From positions 1 to 40,207 of the IMG/VR virus record IMGVR_UViG_3300042486_001136: DNA of 40,207 bases; one strand, written 5' to 3'. Shown one piece after another: positions 1-7,900 of this stretch. A program made the translations under genes and the position numbers. The notes beneath the pieces were generated by a model. It saw nothing but the letters and a program-made list of their open reading frames with translations, did not search any database and was not told where the DNA came from. Position 1 is the first letter of the stretch, and every line of letters starts with the position of its first letter. The DNA is from a virus.

Positions 1-298
1 CAATTGGACGGTATTGCACACAGTTGATAATGGTACTACAAGAACTATAAACAACACAATTTATGGTGGAGCTATAACTACCAGCGGTATGGCTAACTAT
101 TCTTTTACCAATACTACCACATACCTGTACTATAGATGGGTTTTTACTCAATCTAATTACGGTTATGAAAGTGTTGAATTAACGGAAGCAGCCATGGGCG
201 GTACCGTTATTGGCCCAGATAATACACTGCTAGTTTTGCCTGCTTTAAGTCCAATTAGTTCCAATAATACAACGTTTTACCCATATATAAAGAGCTAA
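1..298 (+). CDS. Tail adhesin/fibre protein, C-terminal fragment (cut by window start)
   Basis: The reading frame is open from base 2, so the gene begins before the window; 98 residues are visible. They resemble the C-terminal third of the two following proteins: a run ending YLYYRWVF looks like the last strands of a discoidin (F5/8 type C)-like beta-sandwich, followed by a proline-rich linker and the ending FYPYIKS. The next two proteins end LYPYIKT and FYPYLKL, so this is the first of at least three tandem paralogues. The role is inferred to be host-surface recognition at the tail tip. The next gene starts 3 bases after the stop. Confidence 0.75.
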   Translation, partial: NWTVLHTVDNGTTRTINNTIYGGAITTSGMANYSFTNTTTYLYYRWVFTQSNYGYESVELTEAAMGGTVIGPDNTLLVLPALSPISSNNTTFYPYIKS

Positions 299-301
299 AT
301 T

Positions 302-1168
302 ATGCCAATCAATATACAACTAAGACGAGACACTGCCAGCGGCTGGACTGCAGAAAATCCTGTGTTAAAATCCAGTGAACTAGCAGCAGAAACAAACACT
401 CGTAGAATAAAAATTGGTGATGGTAGTACTCCATGGAACTTACTACCCTACTCAGGCACTATTGGACCTGCAGGACGTAATGGTGCGCCTAATAGTATTG
501 CAGGAACACTGGCATATTTTCCAACAGCCACAGCCCCCGCCGGATGGTTACGCACAGATGGTAGCACTATTTCTTCTACAGCATACCCAGAATTGTCCGC
601 TCTACTTGCAAGTAGTAGCAACTTATTAGTAGCTCCTACAAGTATAAATACAGAGGGTGCTTATGGGTTTAGCTGGGCACCCGGCCTTACACTATTCGAT
701 CCGTATGTGGATAGCGACGTATTTGGAACAGGAGAGTATTTAAGTAATCAGACTATGTCCGGAGAGCAAATTACCGCATTTAATTTTAGTTTTGCTCAAC
801 CTGTTGTACTGTCAGACTTAACAATATTGAACTTAGGTTACGGGATTGCACCAACTTATTGGAAGCTAGTGAGCGGCACGGATATAATTGCAGAAACTGC
901 ACCAAATAGCTTGTTTTTGGCAGTGGGCGGAGTAACTACGTATAGCGGCAATGCTTTTATCCCTAACTGGTATAGTTTAAATAATACACTGGCAAGACAA
1001 ACTTACACATTAATTGTTGCACACACACAAGGTTATCCTGTAGACATTGGTATCACACGAATACTTTTTAAACAAACTGTAACTGCTCCTGTGGGGTCCA
1101 AGATACTACCCACACTTCCTACACAGCCCGCTGGCTTAACCAGCCTATACCCATACATAAAGACTTAA
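302..1168 (+). CDS. Tail-tip adhesin: Mtd-like N-domain, collar-like domain, lectin-like C-domain
   Basis: 288 aa. Residues about 1-50 (QLRRDTASGW, NPVL, ELAAETNT, KIGDGSTPWNLLPY) match the N-terminal domain of the Bordetella phage major tropism determinant found on many tail fibres. Residues about 65-105 (PAGWLRTDGS ... YPEL) look like a phage tail collar domain. Residues about 130-260 are beta-rich (NFSFAQPVVLSDL, YWKLVSG) and discoidin-like, suggesting carbohydrate binding. The C-terminus LYPYIKT is shared with both neighbours. Inferred role: virion-mounted receptor binding. The gene sits in a tight same-strand run ahead of a tail chaperone gene. No reverse transcriptase or template repeat of a diversity-generating retroelement is visible here. 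Confidence 0.8.
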   Translation: MPINIQLRRDTASGWTAENPVLKSSELAAETNTRRIKIGDGSTPWNLLPYSGTIGPAGRNGAPNSIAGTLAYFPTATAPAGWLRTDGSTISSTAYPELSALLASSSNLLVAPTSINTEGAYGFSWAPGLTLFDPYVDSDVFGTGEYLSNQTMSGEQITAFNFSFAQPVVLSDLTILNLGYGIAPTYWKLVSGTDIIAETAPNSLFLAVGGVTTYSGNAFIPNWYSLNNTLARQTYTLIVAHTQGYPVDIGITRILFKQTVTAPVGSKILPTLPTQPAGLTSLYPYIKT

Positions 1169-1169
1169 A

Positions 1170-2072
1170 ATGGCTACATCTGTATACTTAAAAAGAGGTA
1201 CGACTACACAGTGGGCAGCTCAAAATCCTGTGCTAGCGTCTGGAGAAATTGCCTATGATACTACCACACGAAATCTAAAATTAGGCCACCAAGGTTTGCC
1301 TTGGTCTGAATTATCTTCAGCATTTGTTGGTATAAAAGGACTTCCTGGAAGCTCACTGGGCTTAGCTAACAGAGTACAGTGGCTAGTTCAACCAACTGCA
1401 CCCGATGGTTGGGTGGCATGTAATGGAAACATTTTATCAACAGAACAGTATCCTGAGTTACAAAACTTACCTGAATTTCCTGGATTTGCTGGCGGTATTG
1501 GAAATTTTTCAATTATGCAAGGTGGTGGAACAAATTATGGATATGGTCCGGGACAATCTTTTGCTTCCACTGATGTTACTGGATTATTCCCTAATACTAT
1601 AAACTCAGTGTTCTATCCCGCAGGTAGTGGTTTGCTACTAGATGGTCCTAGTTATTACTGGCAGGGTGCACAAAATTATGCAACATCTATTTGGGGGTAC
1701 AAGTTTCACAGACCTGTTGTAATTAACAAGTTTGCAGTATCTTCTCAAAATTCGTCGTATGATTTTGGTAATATTCAGTTTCAAGGCTCCAATGATGGTC
1801 TTGCCTATGCAACTATTTGGAACCGTCCTGAAACTACATTTTTGCCACAACAAGGTACAGCAACCCCTATTACTGTTACTAATACAACAGCATACTTATA
1901 TTACAGGTTTATTGTTGGATTTAATACGTTTTATTTTAATGGTACCGTAGCTGCGGCAAAAATAGCTTTAGAAGGCGTACCTATTTTAACAGACCCGGAA
2001 TTACGGCAAGTCCCTAATTTAGTGCCTATTGCTGCTGGTGCCAGCACATTTTATCCATACCTCAAACTCTAA
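1170..2072 (+). CDS. Tail-tip adhesin paralogue with discoidin-like C-domain
   Basis: 300 aa, a paralogue of the preceding protein with the same order of parts: Mtd-like N-domain (residues 1-50; LKRGTTTQW, NPVLASGEIAYDTTTRNLKLG), collar-like segment (about 70-105; QPTAPDGWVACNG), then a discoidin-like beta-sandwich (about 165-270; KFHRPVVINKF, FQGSNDGLAY, AYLYYRFIV) and the ending FYPYLKL. The N-terminal third is much better conserved between paralogues than the central third, as expected for a fixed virion attachment part and a variable binding part. The start lies just after the previous stop. The sugar-binding role is inferred from fold resemblance only. Confidence 0.8.
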   Translation: MATSVYLKRGTTTQWAAQNPVLASGEIAYDTTTRNLKLGHQGLPWSELSSAFVGIKGLPGSSLGLANRVQWLVQPTAPDGWVACNGNILSTEQYPELQNLPEFPGFAGGIGNFSIMQGGGTNYGYGPGQSFASTDVTGLFPNTINSVFYPAGSGLLLDGPSYYWQGAQNYATSIWGYKFHRPVVINKFAVSSQNSSYDFGNIQFQGSNDGLAYATIWNRPETTFLPQQGTATPITVTNTTAYLYYRFIVGFNTFYFNGTVAAAKIALEGVPILTDPELRQVPNLVPIAAGASTFYPYLKL

Positions 2073-2081
2073 GGAATTCCT

Positions 2082-2333
2082 ATGCAAATCACAAAACCAG
2101 AACAAGCAGAAATACGTAAGGTCCTAGAAATGGGGCAAGCTACTACACTATCTCTTGCAGATATGTTAAAGATTGTTAGAAACTATAGATTAAAAGAATC
2201 TGACTGGACACAGCTACCTGACGTAAACTTACCTAACTTACAAGAGTGGGTTACTTATCGACAAGCACTGCGTGATATAACCAAGCAGTCAACTTTTCCA
2301 CAAACAGTGGTGTGGCCCGTGCAACCACAATAA
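2082..2333 (+). CDS. Phage tail assembly chaperone
   Basis: 83 aa. The C-terminal half (ESDWTQLPDV, LQEWVTYRQALRDIT, FPQTVVWPVQP) is the signature of the small phage tail assembly chaperone family usually encoded just downstream of tail fibre genes. These proteins help fold or trimerise adhesins. RBS AAGGAATTCC precedes the ATG. Position directly after the adhesins supports the call. Confidence 0.8.
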   Translation: MQITKPEQAEIRKVLEMGQATTLSLADMLKIVRNYRLKESDWTQLPDVNLPNLQEWVTYRQALRDITKQSTFPQTVVWPVQPQ

Positions 2334-2344
2334 TTTAAAAACAC

Positions 2345-2764
2345 ATGTTTTGGATACTAGAAATTTTTCCAAATTGGATCTGGTGGGTGTTATTAACAGC
2401 TGGTTTATTCAGCTATTTTTTATCACACTTAATTCCACTAAAAACTTACCAATTGCCAATTAAAATTGCAGGCGGTACGACGGTAGCTGTAGTAATTTTT
2501 ATACTAGGACTCTTATACGCCAATGGCGTATGGCAGCAGGCGGCTCAAGAATTACAAGCCAAAGTTGCCATAGCCGAAGCAAAGTCGCAGGTGGTAAATG
2601 AAGTTATAAAAGAACGCGTAGTTACCAAAACTCAAGTTGTCAAGCAACGAGGCGAAGCCACTGTGGAATACATCACACGCGAAGTCGTCAAACACAACGC
2701 CGGTTGCACAATACCACCAGAATTTATTAATGCACACAATCGTGCAGCAGAAACACCGCCATGA
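2345..2764 (+). CDS. i-spanin (Rz-like) inner-membrane protein
   Basis: 139 aa. Two hydrophobic segments (about residues 8-30 and 38-60) are followed by a charged helical, probably coiled-coil region rich in A, E, K, Q and V, and a C-terminal tail containing C, IPPEF and HNRAAE, typical of phage Rz-type proteins. The last four bases overlap the start of an o-spanin lipoprotein gene and an endolysin follows, so this is the inner-membrane subunit of a two-component spanin that fuses inner and outer membranes at lysis. Two membrane segments rather than one is slightly unusual; a combined holin role is possible but unsupported. Confidence 0.75.
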   Translation: MFWILEIFPNWIWWVLLTAGLFSYFLSHLIPLKTYQLPIKIAGGTTVAVVIFILGLLYANGVWQQAAQELQAKVAIAEAKSQVVNEVIKERVVTKTQVVKQRGEATVEYITREVVKHNAGCTIPPEFINAHNRAAETPP

Positions 2765-3027
2765 AATTAGGTTTACTACTAACTACCATATTACTAGCAG
2801 GGTGTACAACTGTGGTGCCTGTTACACAATCATGGCCAGAACCACCAGGTGTGTTAGCACAACAACCTTGCCCGCTGCTGGAAAAATTACAGCCTGATGC
2901 CAAGCTGTCTGATGTTGCCAACACTGTGGTAAAAAATTACACAGAGTACTATACGTGTGCTATTAAACTAGAAGCTTGGCAGCGTTGGTACACCGAGCAG
3001 CAAGTTATACACAAAGGATTGAAATGA
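2761..3027 (+). CDS. o-spanin (Rz1-like) outer-membrane lipoprotein
   Basis: 88 aa. Signal peptide with lipobox LLAGC; Cys15 would be lipidated. The mature region is proline-rich near its start (PVTQSWPEPPG), as in Rz1 proteins, then has a helical part with two Cys. It starts inside the end of the i-spanin gene (ATGA overlap), so the two are translationally coupled. A Gram-negative host with an outer membrane is implied. Confidence 0.8.
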   Translation: MKLGLLLTTILLAGCTTVVPVTQSWPEPPGVLAQQPCPLLEKLQPDAKLSDVANTVVKNYTEYYTCAIKLEAWQRWYTEQQVIHKGLK

Positions 3028-3650
3028 CTGAACTAACGCTACAGCAACTGCAGCAACTTATTCCACGTAATCCGTATGTCAAACAATGGCACGGTGCCCT
3101 TGCACAGCTACTACCAGACTACGAGATCAATACGCCACAACGTATTGCTGCTTTTGTTGCACAGTGTGCACACGAGTCCGGGAACTTTACCGCACTGCGC
3201 GAAAATTTAAACTATCGTTGGCAAACACTGCGTAAGATTTTCCCCAAGTATTTTCCCACAGATGAACTAGCACAGCAGTATGCCGCAATGCCCAACAAGC
3301 AGCAGGCAATTGCTAACCTGGTATATGCAAACCGCATGGGCAATGGACCACCAGAATCTGGTGACGGATATCGCTTTGCAGGCAAGGGCTTAATTCAGCT
3401 AACCGGCAAAGACAACTACACTTGGTTTGCAGCATCGCTGGAAATTAGTGTAGAGGAAGCGGCCGAGTACTTGGAAACATTTGAAGGTGCTGCGCAAAGT
3501 GCTTGCTGGTTTTGGGAAACAAACAAACTCAATCAGTGGGCCGACAAAGGCGATATCCTTACACTAACCAAGCGTATCAACGGCGGCACTATTGGCCTAG
3601 ACGACCGCATCAAACACTATAACCATGCACTACATGTGCTAGGAGCCTAA
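3024..3650 (+). CDS. Endolysin, GH19 family muramidase/chitinase-like
   Basis: 208 aa from the ATG that overlaps the o-spanin stop (ATGA). A longer frame exists upstream but overlaps the o-spanin. GH19 hallmarks: AAFVAQCAHESGNF with Glu51, Glu60 in ALRENLNY (the two likely catalytic acids), and GDGYRFAGKGLIQLTGKDNY at about 113-132. Length fits phage GH19 endolysins that cut peptidoglycan. No signal peptide is visible, so release needs a holin; none is obvious immediately beside it. It completes the lysis cassette with the two spanins. Confidence 0.9.
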   Translation: MTELTLQQLQQLIPRNPYVKQWHGALAQLLPDYEINTPQRIAAFVAQCAHESGNFTALRENLNYRWQTLRKIFPKYFPTDELAQQYAAMPNKQQAIANLVYANRMGNGPPESGDGYRFAGKGLIQLTGKDNYTWFAASLEISVEEAAEYLETFEGAAQSACWFWETNKLNQWADKGDILTLTKRINGGTIGLDDRIKHYNHALHVLGA

Positions 3651-3651
3651 G

Positions 3652-4224
3652 TTGCAGCTTTCTAAATATTTGTTACCACTTGTGCTCGCATTACAAGTTG
3701 GTTTAACTAATGCACAGCAGTTGGTAACACAACCAACTACTGAAACCAATAATCAACTAGTTACTAATAGTTTAGTAACTACTAAATCTGATGCTACCAC
3801 AACAGTTAAGTCACCACCAGCGTCGGCAATATCACCTACAATAAATACCTCTAACACGGACTTGTGTACAGTGGGCGTTGCTGGTGCTGTACAAACTCAG
3901 ATCCTGGGTATTAGTGCTGGCAGTACTGTTCGTGACATGAACTGTGAACGACTAAAGCTATCCAAAACACTATACGACATGGGTATGAAAGTAGCTGCTG
4001 TTAGCGCACTGTGTCAAGATCGACGTGTGTTTGATGCCATGATGCAAGCCGGCACACCTTGTCCATATGACGGAACAATCGGTGCCGAGGCTAAGGCGGC
4101 TTGGAAAGCCAATGAGTCGGAACAACCTGATCGTACCAAAAAATCCAAGGAACTAAGCAGTGAAACTAAAACACTTTTTGGCGGCGGTGCTATTCTTAGT
4201 TTGCTGCTCTTACTCTTACTCTGA
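3652..4224 (+). CDS. Exported protein with C-terminal membrane anchor, unknown function
   Basis: 190 aa from TTG, chosen because AGGAG lies 6 bases upstream. N-terminal signal peptide (LPLVLALQVGLTNAQ), a Thr/Ser/Asn-rich linker (about 24-70), a compact Cys-containing domain (about 73-145; NCERLKLSKTLYDMGMKVAA, LCQDRRVFDAMMQAG) and a C-terminal hydrophobic run of leucines. It would therefore sit in the periplasm anchored at its C-terminus. The last 65 bases also encode the signal peptide of the next gene in another frame. First of nine consecutive exported or membrane genes. From memory, proteins like the central domain occur in marine myoviruses without assigned function. Confidence 0.75.
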   Translation: MQLSKYLLPLVLALQVGLTNAQQLVTQPTTETNNQLVTNSLVTTKSDATTTVKSPPASAISPTINTSNTDLCTVGVAGAVQTQILGISAGSTVRDMNCERLKLSKTLYDMGMKVAAVSALCQDRRVFDAMMQAGTPCPYDGTIGAEAKAAWKANESEQPDRTKKSKELSSETKTLFGGGAILSLLLLLLL

Positions 4225-5011
4225 AGTAGTACGAGGCCAAACCCCAAATGCTGCAGCCAGTGGGCTGGCCTGGACCATGAACAACATACTTCCAAAGTAC
4301 ACAGGCCTGTCCGTTAATGCAGTTAACTATCAGTATACTGCACAAAAACAAACCCAAGACAGTTTTGTGGTAGGTGTGCAAAACTTGTCTGCAACCGGCA
4401 CTGGCTATGTTTTCAGAAGTCAAGATGATTGGACAGGCTTGCCAGGCAATACTATAACAAAAACTGTGCCGGTAGCTAACATACCTGGAAAACAGTGGGG
4501 TCCTGGTGAGATTGCCACCAGTGGAACAGGCAGGGTTGTTGACTACAGCGTATTCTACAGCTATACTTACGATACTTGCAGTGCTCAAGTTGTCACAGAC
4601 CCAGCTTGTCCCAACTACAAGTCACCTAGCACATTTGGCTACAGTGAAGACGAGTTTGTTGTGCAAGGCTACCAAACCAAACAGTATGTACCAGATCCAC
4701 AACAACAAGAAAACTCAGAAAAGTTTATGTTGGCCAATGCCAACACAGGCTTAACTGCAAAATCAACCAACACAGCTCGTAATGCGCTGTTAACAGCACA
4801 AGCTACAGGATTGGCTCAGTCCTTGTTAGCTTTAAATAACATACCAGGTATTAGGGCGTATAGCCAGCAAATACCTGGAGGCGTGTACAAAGACGTACTC
4901 GAGTACGCAGATAAAAAGTTACCAGATAGCAGTAATAGTCGTAGACTTAACCTGAGCCAACAACGTCTGCACAATCAACTAGTTGATTTGCAGTATATGA
5001 TTAAAAAGTAA
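4160..5011 (+). CDS. Exported protein of unknown function, marine-phage-type
   Basis: 283 aa from GTG, with AAGGAA upstream. Signal peptide (FLAAVLFLVCCSYSYS), then a probably beta-rich domain with aromatic, Gly and Asp motifs (SQDDWTGLPGNTI, VPVANIPGKQWGPGEI, DYSVFYSYTYDTC), and a C-terminal helical part that may form a coiled coil (LSQQRLHNQLVDLQ). The family looks like one I recall from T4-like marine phages, function unknown. The overlap of its signal peptide with the preceding gene's anchor suggests a fixed partnership. No catalytic motif seen. Confidence 0.75.
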   Translation: MKLKHFLAAVLFLVCCSYSYSEVVRGQTPNAAASGLAWTMNNILPKYTGLSVNAVNYQYTAQKQTQDSFVVGVQNLSATGTGYVFRSQDDWTGLPGNTITKTVPVANIPGKQWGPGEIATSGTGRVVDYSVFYSYTYDTCSAQVVTDPACPNYKSPSTFGYSEDEFVVQGYQTKQYVPDPQQQENSEKFMLANANTGLTAKSTNTARNALLTAQATGLAQSLLALNNIPGIRAYSQQIPGGVYKDVLEYADKKLPDSSNSRRLNLSQQRLHNQLVDLQYMIKK

Positions 5012-5020
5012 GGAATTAAC

Positions 5021-5521
5021 ATGATTAAAAAACTTATCCTGGCAGCTGCACTAACACTGGGTTTTACTGCTGGTGCAACTGAAGTACCTATTCGTGGAGT
5101 GGTTACCTCAAAATGTATTATTAACGTAGATACTCCAGGTATTTACGGTAACCCAACACCAGAAGTACTTAGTACATTTGCCGCTGACGGCGGCCGACCT
5201 GCTGTTGTACGTTATGACGTAATTCAAGCAGGCTACTACAAAGCAGTTATTACTACACCAGATAACTTTACTACTTCTCCTACGTTAGCAGACTCAGTAA
5301 CCTGGTCTAGCAATGTTGATGTAAGTAAAGTTACAAATGCTGCTATGTCTGCTTATACAACATCCAAACGTGTGTACAACGGTAACATGACTGAGATTAA
5401 CTTAACAGTACAAGGCACTGTTTGGTTTTCTGCTACTTCAAAAGCTGAATATGGTTTTGGCAAATCATTTCCAATGGGCGAATACAAATCAGTTGTGTTA
5501 GCACAATGTATTGCACTATAA
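5021..5521 (+). CDS. Exported beta-rich protein, possibly pilin-like
   Basis: 166 aa; AAGGAATTAAC precedes the ATG. Signal peptide (LILAAALTLGFTAGA), then a Thr/Val-rich beta sequence with one Cys near the start (SKCIINVDTPGIYG) and one near the end (VLAQCIAL), a spacing compatible with one disulphide closing an Ig-like or spore-coat-U/pilin-like sandwich. The next gene has chaperone-like features, so a secreted subunit plus dedicated chaperone is one reading. This is inference; no confident family match. Confidence 0.7.
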   Translation: MIKKLILAAALTLGFTAGATEVPIRGVVTSKCIINVDTPGIYGNPTPEVLSTFAADGGRPAVVRYDVIQAGYYKAVITTPDNFTTSPTLADSVTWSSNVDVSKVTNAAMSAYTTSKRVYNGNMTEINLTVQGTVWFSATSKAEYGFGKSFPMGEYKSVVLAQCIAL

Positions 5522-5524
5522 CCT

Positions 5525-5908
5525 ATGCACAAACTAGTAAAGAGCCTAGTATTTAGCCTATGCTTGCTTGGTGTGCCTGTTATGGCACACCAATTTACAC
5601 CTACCTACCCTAAGTTTGGTGTTTCTTTTGTAGACGGAGTACTTAGTACTCGAATGGAACTTTTTAACAAACGCCAAGACGTTGAGTACTATGAACTAGA
5701 TGTTTATGACGCAGATTGGAAACCATTGCCTTTTGCTACTGAAAACAAGTTGATAGGCATCCGGTATCTTGAAACAAAACCTGTGAACGTGTACATTAAA
5801 GCCCAAGATTTATCTCGCATAGTCTATATCTGCACTGAGTCTAGAATGCGTAAACAAGACGCAAAGGACACAGTGATTTCATCAAAAATATGTTCTAAGG
5901 TTAAATAA
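5525..5908 (+). CDS. Exported single Ig-like domain protein, chaperone-like
   Basis: 127 aa with a signal peptide ending at about AHQ. The mature part (PKFGVSFVDGVL, RMELFNKRQDVEYYELDVYD, KPLPFATENKL, YLETKPVNVYIKAQD) reads like one Ig-type sandwich and loosely resembles the N-terminal domain of fimbrial chaperones. Two Cys (YICTES, SKICSK) could pair. It starts 3 bases after the preceding gene and its stop touches the next ATG, so the set is translated together. It lacks the second domain of true PapD-type chaperones, so the functional label is tentative. Confidence 0.7.
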   Translation: MHKLVKSLVFSLCLLGVPVMAHQFTPTYPKFGVSFVDGVLSTRMELFNKRQDVEYYELDVYDADWKPLPFATENKLIGIRYLETKPVNVYIKAQDLSRIVYICTESRMRKQDAKDTVISSKICSKVK

Positions 5909-6324
5909 TGCTTAGATTAGTATGTTGTGCACTACTCTTTGGTTTGTGGGTGCCTGCGTTTGCTCAAAACAACTCACTTAACCTAGCACTACCAGGTGCA
6001 ACAGGCAGCTATCAATCCGATAGTTTTCGTGCTGACGGCCTGGACTGTTCTATGGCAATAGGCAGTGCCACAAACTTGGAATTTGGTGTAATAGGTGTTA
6101 TTAACCGAGCGCCTACAACAGTAACAACCGATTTAAATATGCAACAACGTGATGTTGGTGTATATGGTAGAATTACAATACCAATAGGTGCACCCAAAAC
6201 TCGCCTAGACTGTAACGAACTATATCAGTTAGAGTTAAAAAAGAAGCGTATGGAAGTTCAAAAGTTAGAACGCGAGTTGCAAAACTTGCGAGCACTAAAG
6301 TTTGAGAACGTGGTTAACAAATAA
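5908..6324 (+). CDS. Exported protein with C-terminal coiled coil
   Basis: 138 aa. Signal peptide (VCCALLFGLWVPAFA), a short Gly/Ser/Asn-rich beta segment with a Cys (LDCSMAIG), another Cys in TRLDCNELYQ, then a strongly heptad-like charged helix (ELKKKRMEVQKLERELQNLR). The ATG overlaps the previous stop (TAATG). Function unknown; the helix suggests oligomerisation or pairing with the coiled-coil membrane protein that follows. Confidence 0.7.
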   Translation: MLRLVCCALLFGLWVPAFAQNNSLNLALPGATGSYQSDSFRADGLDCSMAIGSATNLEFGVIGVINRAPTTVTTDLNMQQRDVGVYGRITIPIGAPKTRLDCNELYQLELKKKRMEVQKLERELQNLRALKFENVVNK

Positions 6325-6332
6325 AGGATATT

Positions 6333-6911
6333 ATGTCCACAGATATAAACAAAAAAGTAGATGAGCTAGAATCTGCTACCAAAAAATACGCCAGCAAAGA
6401 CACTGTTATTAGTATTGGTGGCTATGAGTTTACGCCAGCTAAACTAATGGTAGCCTTTACACTGGTAAGCTCGCTGCTGGGCGGTCTTTATGGAGCTTTT
6501 GAAGTCTACAAAGACTACCAAGGCATGAAAAAGAAAATAGCCGAATATGTTAGTCCTGACTTGTCACAGTTTGACAAGCGCCTGGCTGTTATTGAAGAAA
6601 ACTCCTCAAAAACAACAGACTATACTCGTGATATAAAAACTGACCTAAAACAAGATATTCGCCGCAATGAGTCAGTAACTGAACAAGTTGAGCGCAGTGT
6701 AAAGCAAGCACAGCGTGAAACCGAGTCCGAAATGCGTCAAGCACGCAAAGATGTTCGCGAAGACTTGGACAAGGCAAAAAGTGAAGTTGATGCAATTCGT
6801 CGTGAAATGGCAACTGCTCGCCGTGAAATTTCACGTGAAGTTGAAACACTGAAAAAAGAAGTGGACAGCAAAATACAAAAAGCCATTGATAACCCGCTAG
6901 CAGGAAAATAA
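6333..6911 (+). CDS. Membrane protein with long cytoplasmic or periplasmic coiled coil
   Basis: 192 aa. One transmembrane segment at about residues 34-52 (KLMVAFTLVSSLLGGLYGAF), then about 120 residues of highly charged heptad-repeat helix (ERSVKQAQRETESEMRQARK and following) with no proline until near the end. AAAGGA precedes the ATG. Function unknown; architecture resembles membrane-tethered spacer proteins. Part of the exported-protein cluster. Confidence 0.75.
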   Translation: MSTDINKKVDELESATKKYASKDTVISIGGYEFTPAKLMVAFTLVSSLLGGLYGAFEVYKDYQGMKKKIAEYVSPDLSQFDKRLAVIEENSSKTTDYTRDIKTDLKQDIRRNESVTEQVERSVKQAQRETESEMRQARKDVREDLDKAKSEVDAIRREMATARREISREVETLKKEVDSKIQKAIDNPLAGK

Positions 6912-6912
6912 A

Positions 6913-7182
6913 ATGAACACAGACCTTAAATTATTTAAGTGGCTGGGAATACTTGTACTACTACCAGTTACACTGGCATTTTTTGGTGGCGATCGTTTTC
7001 GTTATCCTTGCCAGAATCCTGCAAATTGGGAAACAGCTCAATGCAAGCGACCACTCTGTGATGTAACACGTACTTGTCCAGACCATGTATTTAAAGGCCA
7101 GCGCGATCCGCGCATTGACCCACAAGCCACTGGTACGCCCGCAGCACCAACCCCAACCTCAGGAGCCACTTGTGCAAAGTAA
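6913..7182 (+). CDS. Small Cys-rich exported or anchored protein
   Basis: 89 aa. N-terminal hydrophobic segment (LGILVLLPVTLAFFGG), then a compact region with four Cys (FRYPCQNPANW, AQCKRPLCDVTRTCPDHVF) and a Pro/Thr-rich tail ending in CAK. The Cys pattern suggests disulphides in the periplasm. From memory, similar short proteins are found in marine myoviruses. Function unknown. Confidence 0.65.
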   Translation: MNTDLKLFKWLGILVLLPVTLAFFGGDRFRYPCQNPANWETAQCKRPLCDVTRTCPDHVFKGQRDPRIDPQATGTPAAPTPTSGATCAK

Positions 7183-7624
7183 TCAATTTTTATACAGTGA
7201 CGAGCAGCTAATGGCTCGTTTAAAATTCTTTATTGGGGTATGTCTAGCACTTACCCTAACAGGAATTGTGTTTGTTGTGTTATACAGCTTAATCTTTGTA
7301 ACACAGCCACTAAATGCTATCAGCCCAATTGATCAGAAGTTTTTTGAACTAATTGTGCCAATTGCTACGTTTTTAACTGGTACACTAAGTGGTATTATGC
7401 TAGCAGGTGGATCAAAAGAAGAAGTAGATGCCAGTTTAGCACTAATGAAGCAAGCGCAAGAAAACGCAGCTGCAGCAGCCAAAACCAGTTACGTACCAAA
7501 ACAAGAACCAACATTTAGTCCAGGTTTAAGTACCACGCAAGGATTCAACGGCACAGCCACAGCCGAGATCAGATTTATAAACGGCAAGCCAGCTCCACAG
7601 CTTGCACCTCAACCGGAGATTTAA
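7172..7624 (+). CDS. Two-pass membrane protein, unknown function
   Basis: 150 aa from GTG at 7172, chosen because AGGAG lies six bases upstream; a longer frame from 7085 would overlap the preceding gene by about 100 bases. Two hydrophobic segments (about 17-41, FFIGVCLALTLTGIVFVV; about 58-80, LIVPIATFLTGTLSGIMLAG) and a C-terminal Ala/Gln-rich soluble tail. A holin role could be considered because a lysis cassette lies 3.5 kb upstream, but nothing specific supports it. Confidence 0.65.
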   Translation: MQSNQFLYSDEQLMARLKFFIGVCLALTLTGIVFVVLYSLIFVTQPLNAISPIDQKFFELIVPIATFLTGTLSGIMLAGGSKEEVDASLALMKQAQENAAAAAKTSYVPKQEPTFSPGLSTTQGFNGTATAEIRFINGKPAPQLAPQPEI

Positions 7625-7822
7625 ATGAAACAACCACTGATTACACTTGCATTAGTTTTAAGCTTATTGGCGCCAGCAGCAGTTTTTGCCACCGCTGAAA
7701 CCAAGCGGGTATGTGTTGAGCAGGTCGATGCCAAAACCAAAAAGCCCAAAGAAGTGTGCAAAGAAGTAAAAGTTCATAAAAAGCTAGAAGGTACAAAAGT
7801 GCCAGAAAAGCAGGGTAAATAA
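7625..7822 (+). CDS. Small exported Lys-rich protein
   Basis: 65 aa. Signal peptide (LITLALVLSLLAPAAVFA), then a basic mature peptide with two Cys (KRVCVEQV, KEVCKEV) that could form one disulphide, and a Lys-rich end. The start immediately follows the previous stop. Last of the nine exported or membrane genes before the PhoH promoter. Confidence 0.6.
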   Translation: MKQPLITLALVLSLLAPAAVFATAETKRVCVEQVDAKTKKPKEVCKEVKVHKKLEGTKVPEKQGK

Positions 7823-7830
7823 TTTTTTAA

Positions 7831-7859
7831 TTGACACAGTACAAATCCTGTGGTAAAAT
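7831..7859 (+). promoter_or_regulatory. Sigma-70-like promoter for phoH
   Basis: TTGACA (7831-7836), 17-base spacer, TAAAAT (7854-7859). It is the only clear plus-strand promoter in the window and separates the exported-protein cluster from phoH. Confidence 0.7.
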
Positions 7860-7900
7860 AATGCGTTACCCAGGATTTTTATCAACCAACAAGGAAGTAC

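Noticed and set aside
1-2333. Possible diversity-generating retroelement because of the Mtd-like adhesin domains
   Set aside because: No reverse transcriptase, template repeat or adenine-biased variable repeat is visible in the window; the Mtd N-domain is common on fibres without such systems.
6589-6849. Minus-strand ORF opposite the coiled-coil gene
   Set aside because: Shadow of a highly biased heptad-repeat coding frame; no RBS, not in an operon.
3652-7822. A chaperone-usher pilus operon
   Set aside because: There is no usher, the chaperone candidate has one domain only, and the pilin candidate lacks a donor-strand motif I can point to; kept as a loose comparison only.
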